DNA of 64,000 nucleotides, from positions 62,001 through 126,000 of the forward strand of contig NZ_CAMLHC010000015.1 in the NCBI RefSeq assembly GCF_946479755.1, read 5' to 3'. The position numbers and the translations under genes are program-made. The notes under the pieces were generated by a model. It was not told the origin of the DNA and made no database searches. It worked only from the letters and a program-made list of their open reading frames with translations. The stretch comes from an uncultured Chitinophaga sp. GTDB lineage: Bacteria > Bacteroidota > Bacteroidia > Chitinophagales > Chitinophagaceae. Shown piece by piece: positions 8,095 through 16,747 of the stretch (positions are counted from its first letter, which is position 1; each line of letters starts with the position of its first letter).

Positions 8095-8535
8095 ATGCTT
8101 ACAGAAATATTAATCAATCTATTTGAACGGGACCTGAGCCGGTTGGAAGATGAAATCGCCGCTTATGAAACCGAAGACGCTATCTGGCGCGTGCCGGAAG
8201 GTATCAAGAACTCCGCAGGCAACCTGTGCCTGCACCTGTGCGGCAACCTGCAGCATTTTGTTGGCGCCATCCTGGGCCAGTCAGGCTATGTAAGGGAAAG
8301 AGACCGTGAGTTCAGCGATAAAAATGTATCGCGGCAGGACCTGCTGGCACTGGTGGGCGTTACACGGCGTGTAGTGCTGACCGTTATTGTGGGACTAACA
8401 CCCGAAGCGATAGCCAAACAATATCCTGAGCGGGTATTGGGAGACATGACCACGGACCATTTCCTGGTACACCTGTACGGTCATCTGAACTACCATCTCG
8501 GCCAGATCAACTATCACCGCCGCTTAACGCAATAG
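8095..8535 (+). CDS. DinB-like (DUF1572) putative metal-dependent enzyme
   Basis: A 146-residue four-helix-bundle protein of the DinB/YfiT superfamily. CLHLCGNLQHFVGAIL (about 44-59) and HLNYHLGQINYHRR (near the C-terminus) provide the histidines that bind a divalent metal. Such enzymes often act as thiol-dependent transferases, but the substrate here is unknown. The ATG at 8095 was chosen over a TTG at 8074 because it gives the family-typical start MLTEILINLFERDL. The PAP2 gene follows after 3 bp, so the two are probably co-transcribed. Confidence 0.85.
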   Translation: MLTEILINLFERDLSRLEDEIAAYETEDAIWRVPEGIKNSAGNLCLHLCGNLQHFVGAILGQSGYVRERDREFSDKNVSRQDLLALVGVTRRVVLTVIVGLTPEAIAKQYPERVLGDMTTDHFLVHLYGHLNYHLGQINYHRRLTQ

Positions 8536-8538
8536 CCC

Positions 8539-9180
8539 ATGCTCCAGCCTACGTTTGCGCAGCGGCTGCTGCAGGTGTACCAGCAACTGAAAATGCTGAT
8601 ATGGCCGTTTATCGGACTGGTGACGATTGTGTTGATGCTTCGTAGTATTTACAGCAGGGAAGAAGTCTATTTTTATGTCAACCAGCTGCATACCAGCTGG
8701 GGCGACTGGCTCTTTCCACGCATCACAGAACTGGGTAGCACCGGGGCCTGTGTAGTGTTCACCGTTTTGCTGTTTTATTTTAACAAGCGACAGGGTGTCG
8801 TACTGGCGGCAGCTTACCTGTTTAACTCCATGGTAAACTTCGCATTGAAATTTTTGGTGGCATTTCCCAGGCCCAGCCGTTTTTTTTCAGAACGGCTGCA
8901 CGATATTTATTTTGTGCCCGGTGTGGAGGTACTGGATAATTTCAGGAGTTTCCCTTCCGGACACAGCGTATGTGCCTTCACGGCGGCGACGGTGTTTTCC
9001 TACTATGTGAAAAATAAATACTGGTCGTGGTTGTTTCTGCTGCTGGCTGCAATGGTAGCTTACTCCAGGATGTACATGAGCCAGCATTTCCTGGAAGATG
9101 TGACCGCCGGTGCCACGGAAGCCATACTGCTGACGATGTTATGGATTACCCTGATAAAAGATAAAGCCCCCGCTAATTAA
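8539..9180 (+). CDS. PAP2-family membrane phosphatase
   Basis: A 213-residue integral membrane phosphatase. All three signature motifs are present: KFLVAFPRP (KX6RP), SFPSGHS (PSGH) and SRMYMSQHFLEDV (SRX5HX3D), whose histidines form and resolve the phospho-enzyme. The hydrophobic pattern indicates five to six membrane segments with the active site on the periplasmic face. Likely substrates are phosphatidic acid or undecaprenyl diphosphate; the sequence does not decide. A strong intrinsic terminator follows the stop. Confidence 0.93.
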   Translation: MLQPTFAQRLLQVYQQLKMLIWPFIGLVTIVLMLRSIYSREEVYFYVNQLHTSWGDWLFPRITELGSTGACVVFTVLLFYFNKRQGVVLAAAYLFNSMVNFALKFLVAFPRPSRFFSERLHDIYFVPGVEVLDNFRSFPSGHSVCAFTAATVFSYYVKNKYWSWLFLLLAAMVAYSRMYMSQHFLEDVTAGATEAILLTMLWITLIKDKAPAN

Positions 9181-9201
9181 CAGCGCCAGATGCTAAACAA
9201 C

Positions 9202-9244
9202 AGATGACGAATGGATACCGTGTATGCATTCGTCATCTTTTTTT
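9202..9244 (+). terminator. Intrinsic terminator after PAP2 gene
   Basis: Perfect 12-bp arms AGATGACGAATG (9202-9213) and CATTCGTCATCT (9227-9238) with a 13-nt loop are followed by a run of seven T. It ends the DinB-PAP2 transcript and abuts the stop codon of the convergent gene at 9243. Confidence 0.9.
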
Positions 9245-9755
9245 ATGCCTGGTTTTCCAGCAACAGTATTTGGTAAAGGAGTCCTGGTTTCAGTTCCGCT
9301 GTATCTATCCCGCCGGCATAAGGCGGAGGAGGCATCATGTGATGGTAGTAGTGGGGCGCCGGCGTGTAGCGCGCCCAGAGAATTTCATAACCGATGTAGA
9401 TGGAAGTGCCGTCGCCCTGCACATAGTCTGTGTGGCCGAGCCGGCGTTCATCACCGGGCGCCAGGCTTTCGATGATGCGGATGCTGCTGGTAGTACCGAT
9501 CGGCGTGCGCACGATCTGCCGCATGGCTACCGTCACAAAGCGATGTGTAGAAACGTTACGGATGTTGCGCAGATAGCGTGAAATAGTAAAGGCACTGTCG
9601 GAGATACCGGTAATGGCAACATCGGCGATAGCATCGTCACCCTGCGGCGGCGCAGGCGGTTGCGGTACAACAGGTAATGAGAAAAGGCCGGCTTTATAGA
9701 CGGCATATGCTATTGTACAGACAATCAGAAAAGAAAGGGTCAGGACAATGTACAT
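9243..9755 (-). CDS. Membrane-anchored hypothetical protein
   Basis: A 170-residue protein with one N-terminal membrane segment (about residues 2-20) followed by a Pro-rich linker (PVVPQPPAPPQG) and a soluble domain of about 125 residues. The domain has a beta-rich pattern, with a short PPPP turn before the last strand, and ends KPGLLYQILLLENQA. I do not recognise a family. The soluble part is probably periplasmic, anchored in the inner membrane. The gene stands alone, convergent with the PAP2 gene. Confidence 0.7.
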   Translation of the reverse strand: MYIVLTLSFLIVCTIAYAVYKAGLFSLPVVPQPPAPPQGDDAIADVAITGISDSAFTISRYLRNIRNVSTHRFVTVAMRQIVRTPIGTTSSIRIIESLAPGDERRLGHTDYVQGDGTSIYIGYEILWARYTPAPHYYHHMMPPPPYAGGIDTAELKPGLLYQILLLENQA

Positions 9756-10235
9756 AAGAGGGTTAAGGTTAAATCTTGGTCGTCAAATATACTACGACTT
9801 GATTCCCCAAATGTAAATCCGATGTTAATGCATCGTTATTTGATAATATTATTTTCATGATAATAGATACAGAATTAACGTCACTGCTTTTTTAACAGGA
9901 TTAACAATTGACTCACAAAAAAAACAGAAAGAATCCCCCAATTTTGCCTGACGTTTTTTTTAGGGTGTTTGTAACCTTGTGCTGTCTTTAGTTTTACGTA
10001 TCATTTAAGTGTCTGTATTACCCCTATTTTTATGAATACTGGTTGTTACCGCTTCCGCATAAACGGTTGTGCGTTATATGTGTGCCGGTGACCGGGAGAG
10101 TACCGCTATGGCCGGTGATCTGCGATATGGTCACATATGGCTGCAGGGTTATCGGCCATATAGCGTTGCTTTATGCTATTAATAGTCGGGTATGGTTGCG
10201 GGATCATACTACCGGGAAGTTATGCCTGCTCAATG
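9756..10235. other. Gene-free region of about 480 bp
   Basis: No convincing coding sequence was found. A plus-strand promoter-like pair, TTTG at 9968-9971 and TAGTTTTA at 9989-9996 (one base off consensus, 17-bp spacer), is followed only by a 19-codon frame (ATG at 10032) and then non-coding sequence. A longer plus-strand frame at 10043-10312 starts with TTG, has poor composition and runs into the FUSC gene on the other strand; I regard it as spurious. The first 130 bp are AT-rich and may carry the promoter of the minus-strand gene at 9755. Confidence 0.5.
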
Positions 10236-10754
10236 CTATTCTCCACCGCGGTCCGTCGTTTTGGACAGGATCATCTCCGCAGTTTGTTTCGTATAACGGT
10301 TATGGAAGATAAAAGTGATTACCAACCCCAGTACGCAACCTGTTAGTACGGATATAACGCGTCCTACAGCGGTATCCCATAAATGGGCCCCGGCTTCGTG
10401 GGTCATCACGATAATGGTAGCCGCCAGCGCGGTACGCGTAGCCGCTTCCAGGTTAAACAGATTGCAGAGCACTACGGTAATGCATACTGCGATGCTCATC
10501 GTGATCAACAGGTTGGGATGAAACAGCAGCAACAGGAATCCCGATATCGCCCCGATCACATTGGCCTTGATACGGGTCACCGCCAGCGTTAGGGCGTCGG
10601 AGCCATCCGGCGATAACACCAGCATCACCGAAATCAATACCCACACCACATCCTGGTAGTCCAGCAGCCAGGACAGGAATAAAACCACCAGTACGCCACT
10701 GACACATTTGGCAGCGTAGATCAGTATCCGTTGTATGCGCGCGCTGTTCATCAT
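10236..10754 (-). CDS. FUSC-family membrane protein
   Basis: A 172-residue membrane protein with about five hydrophobic segments, matching the FUSC (fusaric acid resistance/aromatic acid exporter) membrane domain. The conserved piece DYQDVVWVLISVMLVLSP followed by LAVTRIKANVIGAISGFLLLLF and, later, ALAATIIVMTH and AVGRVISVLTGCVLGLVITF is typical. It is a minimal version, lacking the large cytoplasmic portions of full FUSC exporters. Substrate unknown; small aromatic compounds are a reasonable guess from the family. Confidence 0.8.
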   Translation of the reverse strand: MMNSARIQRILIYAAKCVSGVLVVLFLSWLLDYQDVVWVLISVMLVLSPDGSDALTLAVTRIKANVIGAISGFLLLLFHPNLLITMSIAVCITVVLCNLFNLEAATRTALAATIIVMTHEAGAHLWDTAVGRVISVLTGCVLGLVITFIFHNRYTKQTAEMILSKTTDRGGE

Positions 10755-10860
10755 ATCGCAATGTTAGGACTTTTGTCACATATACCGCTAAACATATATA
10801 TAGCAGATTGAAGTTTAGTTTACCTACCTTTGCGCCTATTTCGTTAACCAACTGATAACC

Positions 10861-11922
10861 ATGAGACTACGGAAATTATGCTACCTCACGGCGCTCGTCG
10901 GGTCATTGCAGGCCTGTATTAAGGATGCACCCATGAACCCGGAGGCTGACATTGAAAAGGTAACTTTTGACAAGAGCCTGATGACAGGCGATGTATTCAT
11001 CGATCAGGCGAATGGCCTGATAATGCTGTATCTGACGCCCGATGCCTATGAAAAAGGAATTGCGCCTCAACTGACACTTTCCTCCGGCGCCAGCGTAATA
11101 CCGGCCTCCGGGGATTCCATCCGCTTTAACAGTACGGAAGTACATCAGTATGTAGTGACGTCGGCAGACGGCCGTAACAAAAAGACCTACAAAGTGGTAG
11201 GCGTAAACATCGGGACCTGGAAATGGGACTTCGAAAAATGGATACAGAATGAAGATTATGGATACCAGCATCCGATCGGCGATGAGGACAGCGCCACGGC
11301 CTGGTCTTCCGGTAACCCCGGGATTGCTTTTTCCGGTGTAGGCGAAGACCCGCAGGCATATCCGCTGCGTGCCACCACAGATGCCTACCACGGAAAGTAT
11401 GCCGCTGAAATGGTGACCCGTGAAGGTACCGTGCTGTCCGGATGGGTAGGTATTAAACTATTTGCCGGCTCCCTTTTCCTGGGTGTATTCGATATCGAGA
11501 AAGCTTTCGCCCACCCGCTGGAAGCTACCCAGTTTGGGCAACCCTACCGCGGTGAAGCTGTTCGGTTTACAGGATACTATAAGTATCAACCCGGCCCTAA
11601 ATACCAAAACAAAGACGGTATCATTCTTCCGGATATGAAAGACTCCTGTTCTGTTTATGCCGTACTCTATACCGGCACCACCCGTCTGGATGCCACGAAC
11701 ATCCATACATCAGACAGGATCGTGGCCACGGCAACACTGCCCGAAGGCTCCGCCAAAGCCAGCTGGACACGTTTCGATCTTCCCTTTGTCATGAGAAGAA
11801 AAGTTAACTATGACGAAAAACTGATGATGGCTGTTGTTGCCTCTTCCAGCCAATACGGCGACAAATACGAAGGCGCCATCGGCAGCCGCCTGGTACTCGA
11901 CAGCCTGGCAATTGTTCACTAA
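10861..11922 (+). CDS. PCMD-domain outer-membrane lipoprotein
   Basis: A 353-residue lipoprotein. The signal peptide ends in a lipobox with Cys19 (GSLQAC), placing it at the outer membrane. Residues about 30-120 form a small beta domain (EIEKVTFDKS-like start to KKTYKVVGV). The rest matches the putative carbohydrate metabolism domain (PCMD): WKWDFEKW, YGYQHPIG, TAWSSGNPGIAF, YHGKYAAEM and FDIEKAFAHPLEATQFGQPY. Such proteins are found in Bacteroidota near barrels and glycan-use genes, and biochemical data are scarce. It is followed after 20 bp by a barrel gene, so the two probably form a surface pair. Confidence 0.85.
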   Translation: MRLRKLCYLTALVGSLQACIKDAPMNPEADIEKVTFDKSLMTGDVFIDQANGLIMLYLTPDAYEKGIAPQLTLSSGASVIPASGDSIRFNSTEVHQYVVTSADGRNKKTYKVVGVNIGTWKWDFEKWIQNEDYGYQHPIGDEDSATAWSSGNPGIAFSGVGEDPQAYPLRATTDAYHGKYAAEMVTREGTVLSGWVGIKLFAGSLFLGVFDIEKAFAHPLEATQFGQPYRGEAVRFTGYYKYQPGPKYQNKDGIILPDMKDSCSVYAVLYTGTTRLDATNIHTSDRIVATATLPEGSAKASWTRFDLPFVMRRKVNYDEKLMMAVVASSSQYGDKYEGAIGSRLVLDSLAIVH

Positions 11923-11942
11923 CAAAGATTTGACATTCTCCC

Positions 11943-12704
11943 ATGAATATAAAAGTAAAAGGGCTGATGGCCGCGCTGCTGCTCGCAGCCGGACAGCTTT
12001 CCGCCCAACAGAAAGATCAGAAGGAAACCACCTTCACCCCGCACCTGGAACACCGGATCCTGGCAGGATTTAACTTCGGCGCCACGGCACCGGTAGGATT
12101 ACCCAATACAATCCGTAAAATCAACAGCTACTGGCCTGAATTCAGCCCGTCGCTGGGATATGAGCTGGGATACCGCATCACGCCGAAATGGGGTGCTGCC
12201 ATCGGGGTAAAACTCGACTACAAAGGGATGGGCACCAAAGATGAAGTCATGTATTTCCCGACGATCATCAACACCAAAGACGGTGGTACTTTTTCCGGCA
12301 CCTTCACCGGTAAAAACAAAACCACGGTACGTAACGCTTATGTGGTGTTCCCGCTCAGCGCTACCTTCGCACCCAACAATAAATGGCGCTTCAGCCTCGG
12401 CGGTTACGCGGCCTGGCTCTTCAGCTCCAACTTCTATGGCAACGTGTCCGACGGCTATATCCGCAATGGCGGCCCTACCGGAGAAAAAGTGATCATCGAC
12501 CACGCCACTTTTGACTTCGGTACCGATGTCCGCAAATTTGATATCGGCCTGCAAGGTGGCGCCCTTCGTAAGGTAGGACGCAAACTGGAAGTGATGGGGA
12601 ACCTCAACTGGGGACTGAGACCAGTGTTCCCGGATGAATTTAAAGGACTTGATTTCCCGCTGTACAATATCTACCTGACACTGGGAGTGGCGTATAAGAT
12701 CTAA
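11943..12704 (+). CDS. Outer-membrane beta-barrel, PorT-like
   Basis: A 253-residue protein with signal peptide (MNIKVKGLMAALLLAAGQLSA, then QQ) and a beta-barrel pattern resembling the PorT/outer_membrane_protein_beta-barrel_2 group: HRILAGFNFGATAPVGLPNTI, SPSLGYELGYRITPKWGAAIGV, NKWRFSLGGYAAWLF and the final YLTLGVAYKI. It lies 20 bp behind the PCMD lipoprotein and is almost certainly co-transcribed with it. The N-terminal GFNFG...P block is characteristic of barrels that pair with PCMD lipoproteins. The role is not known; I infer a surface complex. Confidence 0.85.
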   Translation: MNIKVKGLMAALLLAAGQLSAQQKDQKETTFTPHLEHRILAGFNFGATAPVGLPNTIRKINSYWPEFSPSLGYELGYRITPKWGAAIGVKLDYKGMGTKDEVMYFPTIINTKDGGTFSGTFTGKNKTTVRNAYVVFPLSATFAPNNKWRFSLGGYAAWLFSSNFYGNVSDGYIRNGGPTGEKVIIDHATFDFGTDVRKFDIGLQGGALRKVGRKLEVMGNLNWGLRPVFPDEFKGLDFPLYNIYLTLGVAYKI

Positions 12705-12717
12705 TCACACTCACGCT

Positions 12718-12870
12718 CACGCAAGGACGCCAAGCAGCAAAGAGCGCAAAGGTTTTTAAGAATAAATAAGAAAGCAAAGGGGCGAAGATCAAATTTGATC
12801 TTCGCCCCTTTGCTTTCTCTGCCCGCTTATATAATCATTGCGTTCTTTGCTCCTTTGCGTGCTTTGCGAG
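12718..12870. repeat. Interrupted inverted repeat of GCAAAG units
   Basis: The space between two convergent genes holds GCAAAG-type units at 8-9 bp spacing: CGCAAGG, CGCCAAG, AGCAAAG and CGCAAAG on the left (12719-12752), and the same units in opposite orientation on the right (12839-12870, reading TTCTTTGCTCCTTTGCGTGC). A perfect 50-bp palindrome sits at the centre. The whole forms one large, partly degenerate inverted repeat, likely a dispersed intergenic element also acting as transcription terminator. Confidence 0.7.
12769..12818. terminator. 50-bp perfect palindrome between convergent genes
   Basis: The arms 12769-12793 and 12794-12818 are exact reverse complements without spacer (start AGAAAGCAAAGGGGCGAAGA, centre CAAATTTG). 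Its place between the stop codons of the barrel gene and the S10 peptidase gene suggests a bidirectional terminator, although it has no T-run of the usual kind outside the stem. Confidence 0.7.
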
Positions 12871-12893
12871 AAAACCCCGCGAGCCTGCGAGCG

Positions 12894-14441
12894 CTAGTAC
12901 TTCGCCGGCTGACCCGCTTTGGGCAGCGACTTCCGGATAAATTCCCGGATATCCTCATTGCCGGTGGCCAGGTCGTCTTTGCGCAGATACATCATATGCC
13001 CGCTGCGATAGCCTTTCCAGGACAGGCGGTTTTTGAGCCGTCCGCCGGGATCGAGCTGCCACATGCTGTACTTGGCATTGAAATAATCGCACGCACCGTC
13101 GTAGTAGCCGGACTGTATCATCACATGAAGGTAAGGGTTCGCTGCCATCGCCTGCCGCAGGTTCTCACCGGTCCTGTCGTTACTGCGGTCCCAGGGATGT
13201 ACCGGGCCAAACATCATATATTTCAGATCAGTGCTGAATTTCAGTTCATCGCGCAGGTAGATGTTCATCGCAGGGGTAAAGGCATGCAGCCAGGACGTCA
13301 GCTCGGCGTTGTAATCAGGAGATCCGCCGGCGTCTTCCTTGTCCTGCCCGAGGTAACGGGAATCCAGGCGTCCTACGGTGTAACCGCGGTCGCGCAGCAG
13401 TTCCTTCCAGAAGAAATCAACGGGGATGTTAAGGTTATGCTGCAAAATGACTTTCTCAGAAAGACCGGAATAACGGGCCATGCGGGCGGCGATATCCTTT
13501 CTTTTCTGATCATCGAGGAAGCCACCCTGACTGATGGCTGGTATCAGTTCCTGGATGGTGAAGTTTTCCACTTCCGGCAGCATAGCGGTAAGATCTTTCT
13601 GTTGCAGGTCTGCTGCCAGCGCTTTATGGAACCATGCGGTAGCGGCAAAATAAGGCAGTGACAGCGCCTGGTCTACCGGACCACTGCGGGCAATGCCCAG
13701 ATCGGTAGGGGATACCAGTATCACACCGTTGAGGTACATCCACTGCGCGTTCTGTAATTCCAGCGCAAGACCGGACGCACGGGTGGTACCGTAACTTTCG
13801 CCGATCAGGTATTTGGGGGAAGCCCAGCGGTTGTGACGGGTCACAAAAGTGTTGATCCATTCGGCGAGGTATTTTACATCGGCGTTGGTACCGAAGAACT
13901 TCTCCCGCGGCGCATCTTTATTAATCCGGGAATAGCCGGTGTTGGCCGGATCGATGTACACAATGTCTGCAATGTCGAGGATAGACTGTGGATTCTCCCG
14001 GATGCCGTAAGGTTGTATGGGATAGCCTTCGTCATCGATGTTCAGCAGGCGCGGACCGGTGTAGGCGATCTGCATCCATACGGAAGGGGTGCCCGGACCA
14101 CCGTTGAAAGAGATGACCAGCGGGCGGGAAGCACGGTCTTTTACATCCGTCCTTTCATAGTAGGTATAGAAAATCCCCGCTATGGACTTACCGTCCTGGT
14201 CCCACACCGGCTGCGTGCCGGCAATGGCTTTGTAGGGAATTTTCTGTCCTTTGACCGTAACATCGTGGTAGCTGGTGACGGTAGTGTCCGGGTTGAGGGA
14301 GAGTACCGGGTTGGCGCCGGTGATGTCTGCTTTAGGCGCCGGTTTACCAGGTGGCGGCGCCTGTTGGGCCTGTACTACGGATGACAGGCAGGTAAGGCCG
14401 GCCATGAACAAAGGCATCCAGGCCTTGTTGAATACGCTCAT
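12894..14441 (-). CDS. S10-family serine carboxypeptidase, secreted
   Basis: A 515-residue exported peptidase of family S10, which removes C-terminal amino acids in the periplasm or outside. The signal peptide ends at VVQA-QQ (about 25). The oxyanion/substrate region SFNGGPGTPSVW (111-122) is the family block NGGPGSSS, and YLIGESYGTTR (211-221) holds the nucleophile Ser216. The catalytic Asp is likely in SGYYDGACDYFNAKY near residue 440 and the His in YRSGHMMYL near 480. The length is usual for bacterial S10 enzymes. It is a single gene, convergent with the barrel gene. Confidence 0.93.
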   Translation of the reverse strand: MSVFNKAWMPLFMAGLTCLSSVVQAQQAPPPGKPAPKADITGANPVLSLNPDTTVTSYHDVTVKGQKIPYKAIAGTQPVWDQDGKSIAGIFYTYYERTDVKDRASRPLVISFNGGPGTPSVWMQIAYTGPRLLNIDDEGYPIQPYGIRENPQSILDIADIVYIDPANTGYSRINKDAPREKFFGTNADVKYLAEWINTFVTRHNRWASPKYLIGESYGTTRASGLALELQNAQWMYLNGVILVSPTDLGIARSGPVDQALSLPYFAATAWFHKALAADLQQKDLTAMLPEVENFTIQELIPAISQGGFLDDQKRKDIAARMARYSGLSEKVILQHNLNIPVDFFWKELLRDRGYTVGRLDSRYLGQDKEDAGGSPDYNAELTSWLHAFTPAMNIYLRDELKFSTDLKYMMFGPVHPWDRSNDRTGENLRQAMAANPYLHVMIQSGYYDGACDYFNAKYSMWQLDPGGRLKNRLSWKGYRSGHMMYLRKDDLATGNEDIREFIRKSLPKAGQPAKY

Positions 14442-14515
14442 AATTAGATCAGATATTTGGTGATAAGCTGTTGTAGCATGCTATTTATAACCAAATATCC
14501 GGAAATCCAAACCGG

Positions 14516-15325
14516 TCATCCCTTTCCCGTTTCCCGCAGCTGGAAATCGGATGGACGTTTGCCCACCAGCTTGAAAAAAGTGTTGCTGAAGGCGGACACG
14601 CTGTTGTAACCAGTATCCCAGGCAATCTCGCTGATGGTTTTCTCCGTCTCCAGCAGATAACCCATCGCCCGGATCATCCGGGCCAGCTTCAGGTACTGGA
14701 AAAAAGAAATGTCCATGGTCGCACGGAACAAACGTGTTAACGTACGTTCGCTGATATTGAACTCACTGCTGATCGTGTCGAGCGTCAGCGGTTCGGCCAG
14801 GTTCTCATTGATATAACGCAGCACCGGCTGCAGCCGCTTGTTATCCGTGGTCGGCAGGTTAATCGGCAGCGGCGACGTACTGATGTCGGGCAGTATCTTT
14901 TTAATCGCTTTTACAAAACGGTAACCATTGGAACCAGGCAATACGTCCTTATCCCACTTCGTGGTATACAGGATCATTTCCAGCAACAGGTTGTTGACCG
15001 GGTATATGCCCGTTTGCTGGTAGAAAGACTCCTGTTCATCATCCTCATCCCGGAAGAAATAGATCGTACGGACATAATTGGCCGGGTACCGGTGCGCAAA
15101 GTAATGTTCCACCCCCGCCGGTACCCACATGTAATGCCGCGCCGGCAGGAAATAGGTCTTATCCCGCGTATATAAAAAAGCAACGCCCCCCTCAACATAG
15201 GTGAGTTGTCCTTTGTTATGCTTATGAAAGGGAAAGTGATGCTCCGTTTTCCAGTGCCATATGTAGGCGGACTCCGGTATCCTGTCCACTTGCTCGAGAA
15301 TCAGTGCTGGTTTAAATTCTTCCAT
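14516..15325 (-). CDS. AraC-family regulator of the efflux operon
   Basis: A 269-residue regulator with an N-terminal cupin sensor (HHFPFHKHNKGQLTYVEGG, about 29-47; MWVPAGVEHYFAHR) and a C-terminal double helix-turn-helix (LTLDTISSEFNISERTLTRLF; KTISEIAWDTGYNSVSAFSNTFFKLVGKRPSDF). It is divergent from the TolC-EmrA-EmrB type operon, with 86 bp between the start codons, so it probably controls that operon in response to a small molecule. The cupin histidines suggest a metal- or aromatic-ligand pocket; the ligand cannot be told. Confidence 0.93.
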   Translation of the reverse strand: MEEFKPALILEQVDRIPESAYIWHWKTEHHFPFHKHNKGQLTYVEGGVAFLYTRDKTYFLPARHYMWVPAGVEHYFAHRYPANYVRTIYFFRDEDDEQESFYQQTGIYPVNNLLLEMILYTTKWDKDVLPGSNGYRFVKAIKKILPDISTSPLPINLPTTDNKRLQPVLRYINENLAEPLTLDTISSEFNISERTLTRLFRATMDISFFQYLKLARMIRAMGYLLETEKTISEIAWDTGYNSVSAFSNTFFKLVGKRPSDFQLRETGKG

Positions 15326-15411
15326 TTGGCCGGATTTAGCAAATTAATGGCAATTTATAACAAATAATTTAACCGGGATGGGCTGAACTTTGCATCTTCA
15401 TCAGATTAAAT

Positions 15412-16746
15412 ATGTCTTCAATTAGTAAGAAATGGCTTGCGGGAATAATGCTCTCTGCATTATTGGCCGGCAACACAGCCGTTTGTCAAAACCCTGAACA
15501 GCGCCCCTTAACGTTAACGGATGTATGGAATAAGGCCGGCATGTATAACAAACAACTACAGATGCAACAGCTGCGGGTGGCAGGTGCACAGCAGCAGGTA
15601 AAGGCTGCCAGGGACGAGCGGCTGCCGGAGATAAAGGCCAGCGGCTCCTATTCCAGGGTGTCTAACCTGCCCATGTATGAAAAGGGCATCTTCAACACAC
15701 CTACACAGTTCCCGGTCGTGCACCAGTCGTATTCCGCAGGCGCCGACGCTTATCTCAATGTGTACAACGGCGGAAAAACATCCCGCGAAATTACCGTGAA
15801 ACAGACAGAGAGCGAGCTGGCGGCTGAACAGCGTAACATGACCAACGCCGAAATAAAATACAAAGCGGCGGCATACTATCTCGATATATACCGGTACCGG
15901 ATGTACGAAAAAGTAATGTTGCAGGATATCCGTGACCGGGAGAAAGAACTGGAAGAAATCAAACAGCTTCTGAAGAACGGCGTGGTACTGAAAAGCGACG
16001 TGCTACGGGCGGAACTGAAACTCTCCAGGCAGAAAATGACCCTCCTGGAAATCAGGAACAGCCTTATCATCGCCAACCAGCGGCTCAATATTATGATTGG
16101 CCAGCCGGACAGCACCGACAATCACCTGGCCCTGGACACCCTCGCCCTGGCGGCCGTACCGGAAAAAGACTACAACGGCTACCTCGCAGAAGCATACGAA
16201 CACGCTTTTGCTTTTAAGATTTCAGAAAAGGAAACAGCCCTGAGTGAGCTCAGACTCAAAGCCGTAAAGTCCAATATCCTGCCTAAAGTGGGACTGTTTG
16301 CGGAATACTCCTACGCCTACCCGCAGATCCTGTTTTATCCCTATGCCATCAGCCTGTATGGTCTCGGACAGGTAGGCGTAAAAGCCGGATTGCCCATATC
16401 GGCGCTGTATCAGAACAAGCATAAAAAGGAAGCGGCAAAGATAGACCTGGAACGGCAGGAAATAGAACACGCCGATACAAAAGATAAAGTCAGGGAAGAA
16501 GTACGGGCCGGTTATCTCCGCTATACCGAAGCCCTCGAACGTATCCGCGTGGCGCAGGAAAATATCCTCCAGGCACAGGAAAACTTCCGGATCGTTAATA
16601 ATACCTATTTCAATCAGCTGTCGCTGCTGACAGACCTGCTGGATGCGGAAACACAGCTGCTGCAGTCCCGCTTCGATCTCACCAATGCGGAAGTGACCGC
16701 ACAATTGCAATACTATCAATTATTGAAAGCAACAGGCAACCTTTAA
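15412..16746 (+). CDS. TolC-family outer-membrane efflux protein
   Basis: A 444-residue outer-membrane channel. The signal peptide (to about residue 25) is followed by two long alternating helical repeats of the OEP family (VWNKAGMYNKQLQMQQLRVAGAQQQVKAA...; GVFLKSDVLRAELKLSRQKMTLLEIR-like region near 195-215; ENILQAQENFRIVNNTYFNQLSLLTDLLDAE near the end). It forms the outer-membrane exit of a tripartite pump together with the two following genes. Only 1 bp separates it from the membrane-fusion gene. The order TolC-EmrA-EmrB is common in Bacteroidota. Confidence 0.93.
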   Translation: MSSISKKWLAGIMLSALLAGNTAVCQNPEQRPLTLTDVWNKAGMYNKQLQMQQLRVAGAQQQVKAARDERLPEIKASGSYSRVSNLPMYEKGIFNTPTQFPVVHQSYSAGADAYLNVYNGGKTSREITVKQTESELAAEQRNMTNAEIKYKAAAYYLDIYRYRMYEKVMLQDIRDREKELEEIKQLLKNGVVLKSDVLRAELKLSRQKMTLLEIRNSLIIANQRLNIMIGQPDSTDNHLALDTLALAAVPEKDYNGYLAEAYEHAFAFKISEKETALSELRLKAVKSNILPKVGLFAEYSYAYPQILFYPYAISLYGLGQVGVKAGLPISALYQNKHKKEAAKIDLERQEIEHADTKDKVREEVRAGYLRYTEALERIRVAQENILQAQENFRIVNNTYFNQLSLLTDLLDAETQLLQSRFDLTNAEVTAQLQYYQLLKATGNL

Positions 16747-16747
16747 T

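Noticed and set aside
10043..10312. 89-codon plus-strand frame behind the promoter-like sequence
   Set aside because: TTG start, no family features, and it runs into the FUSC gene on the opposite strand.
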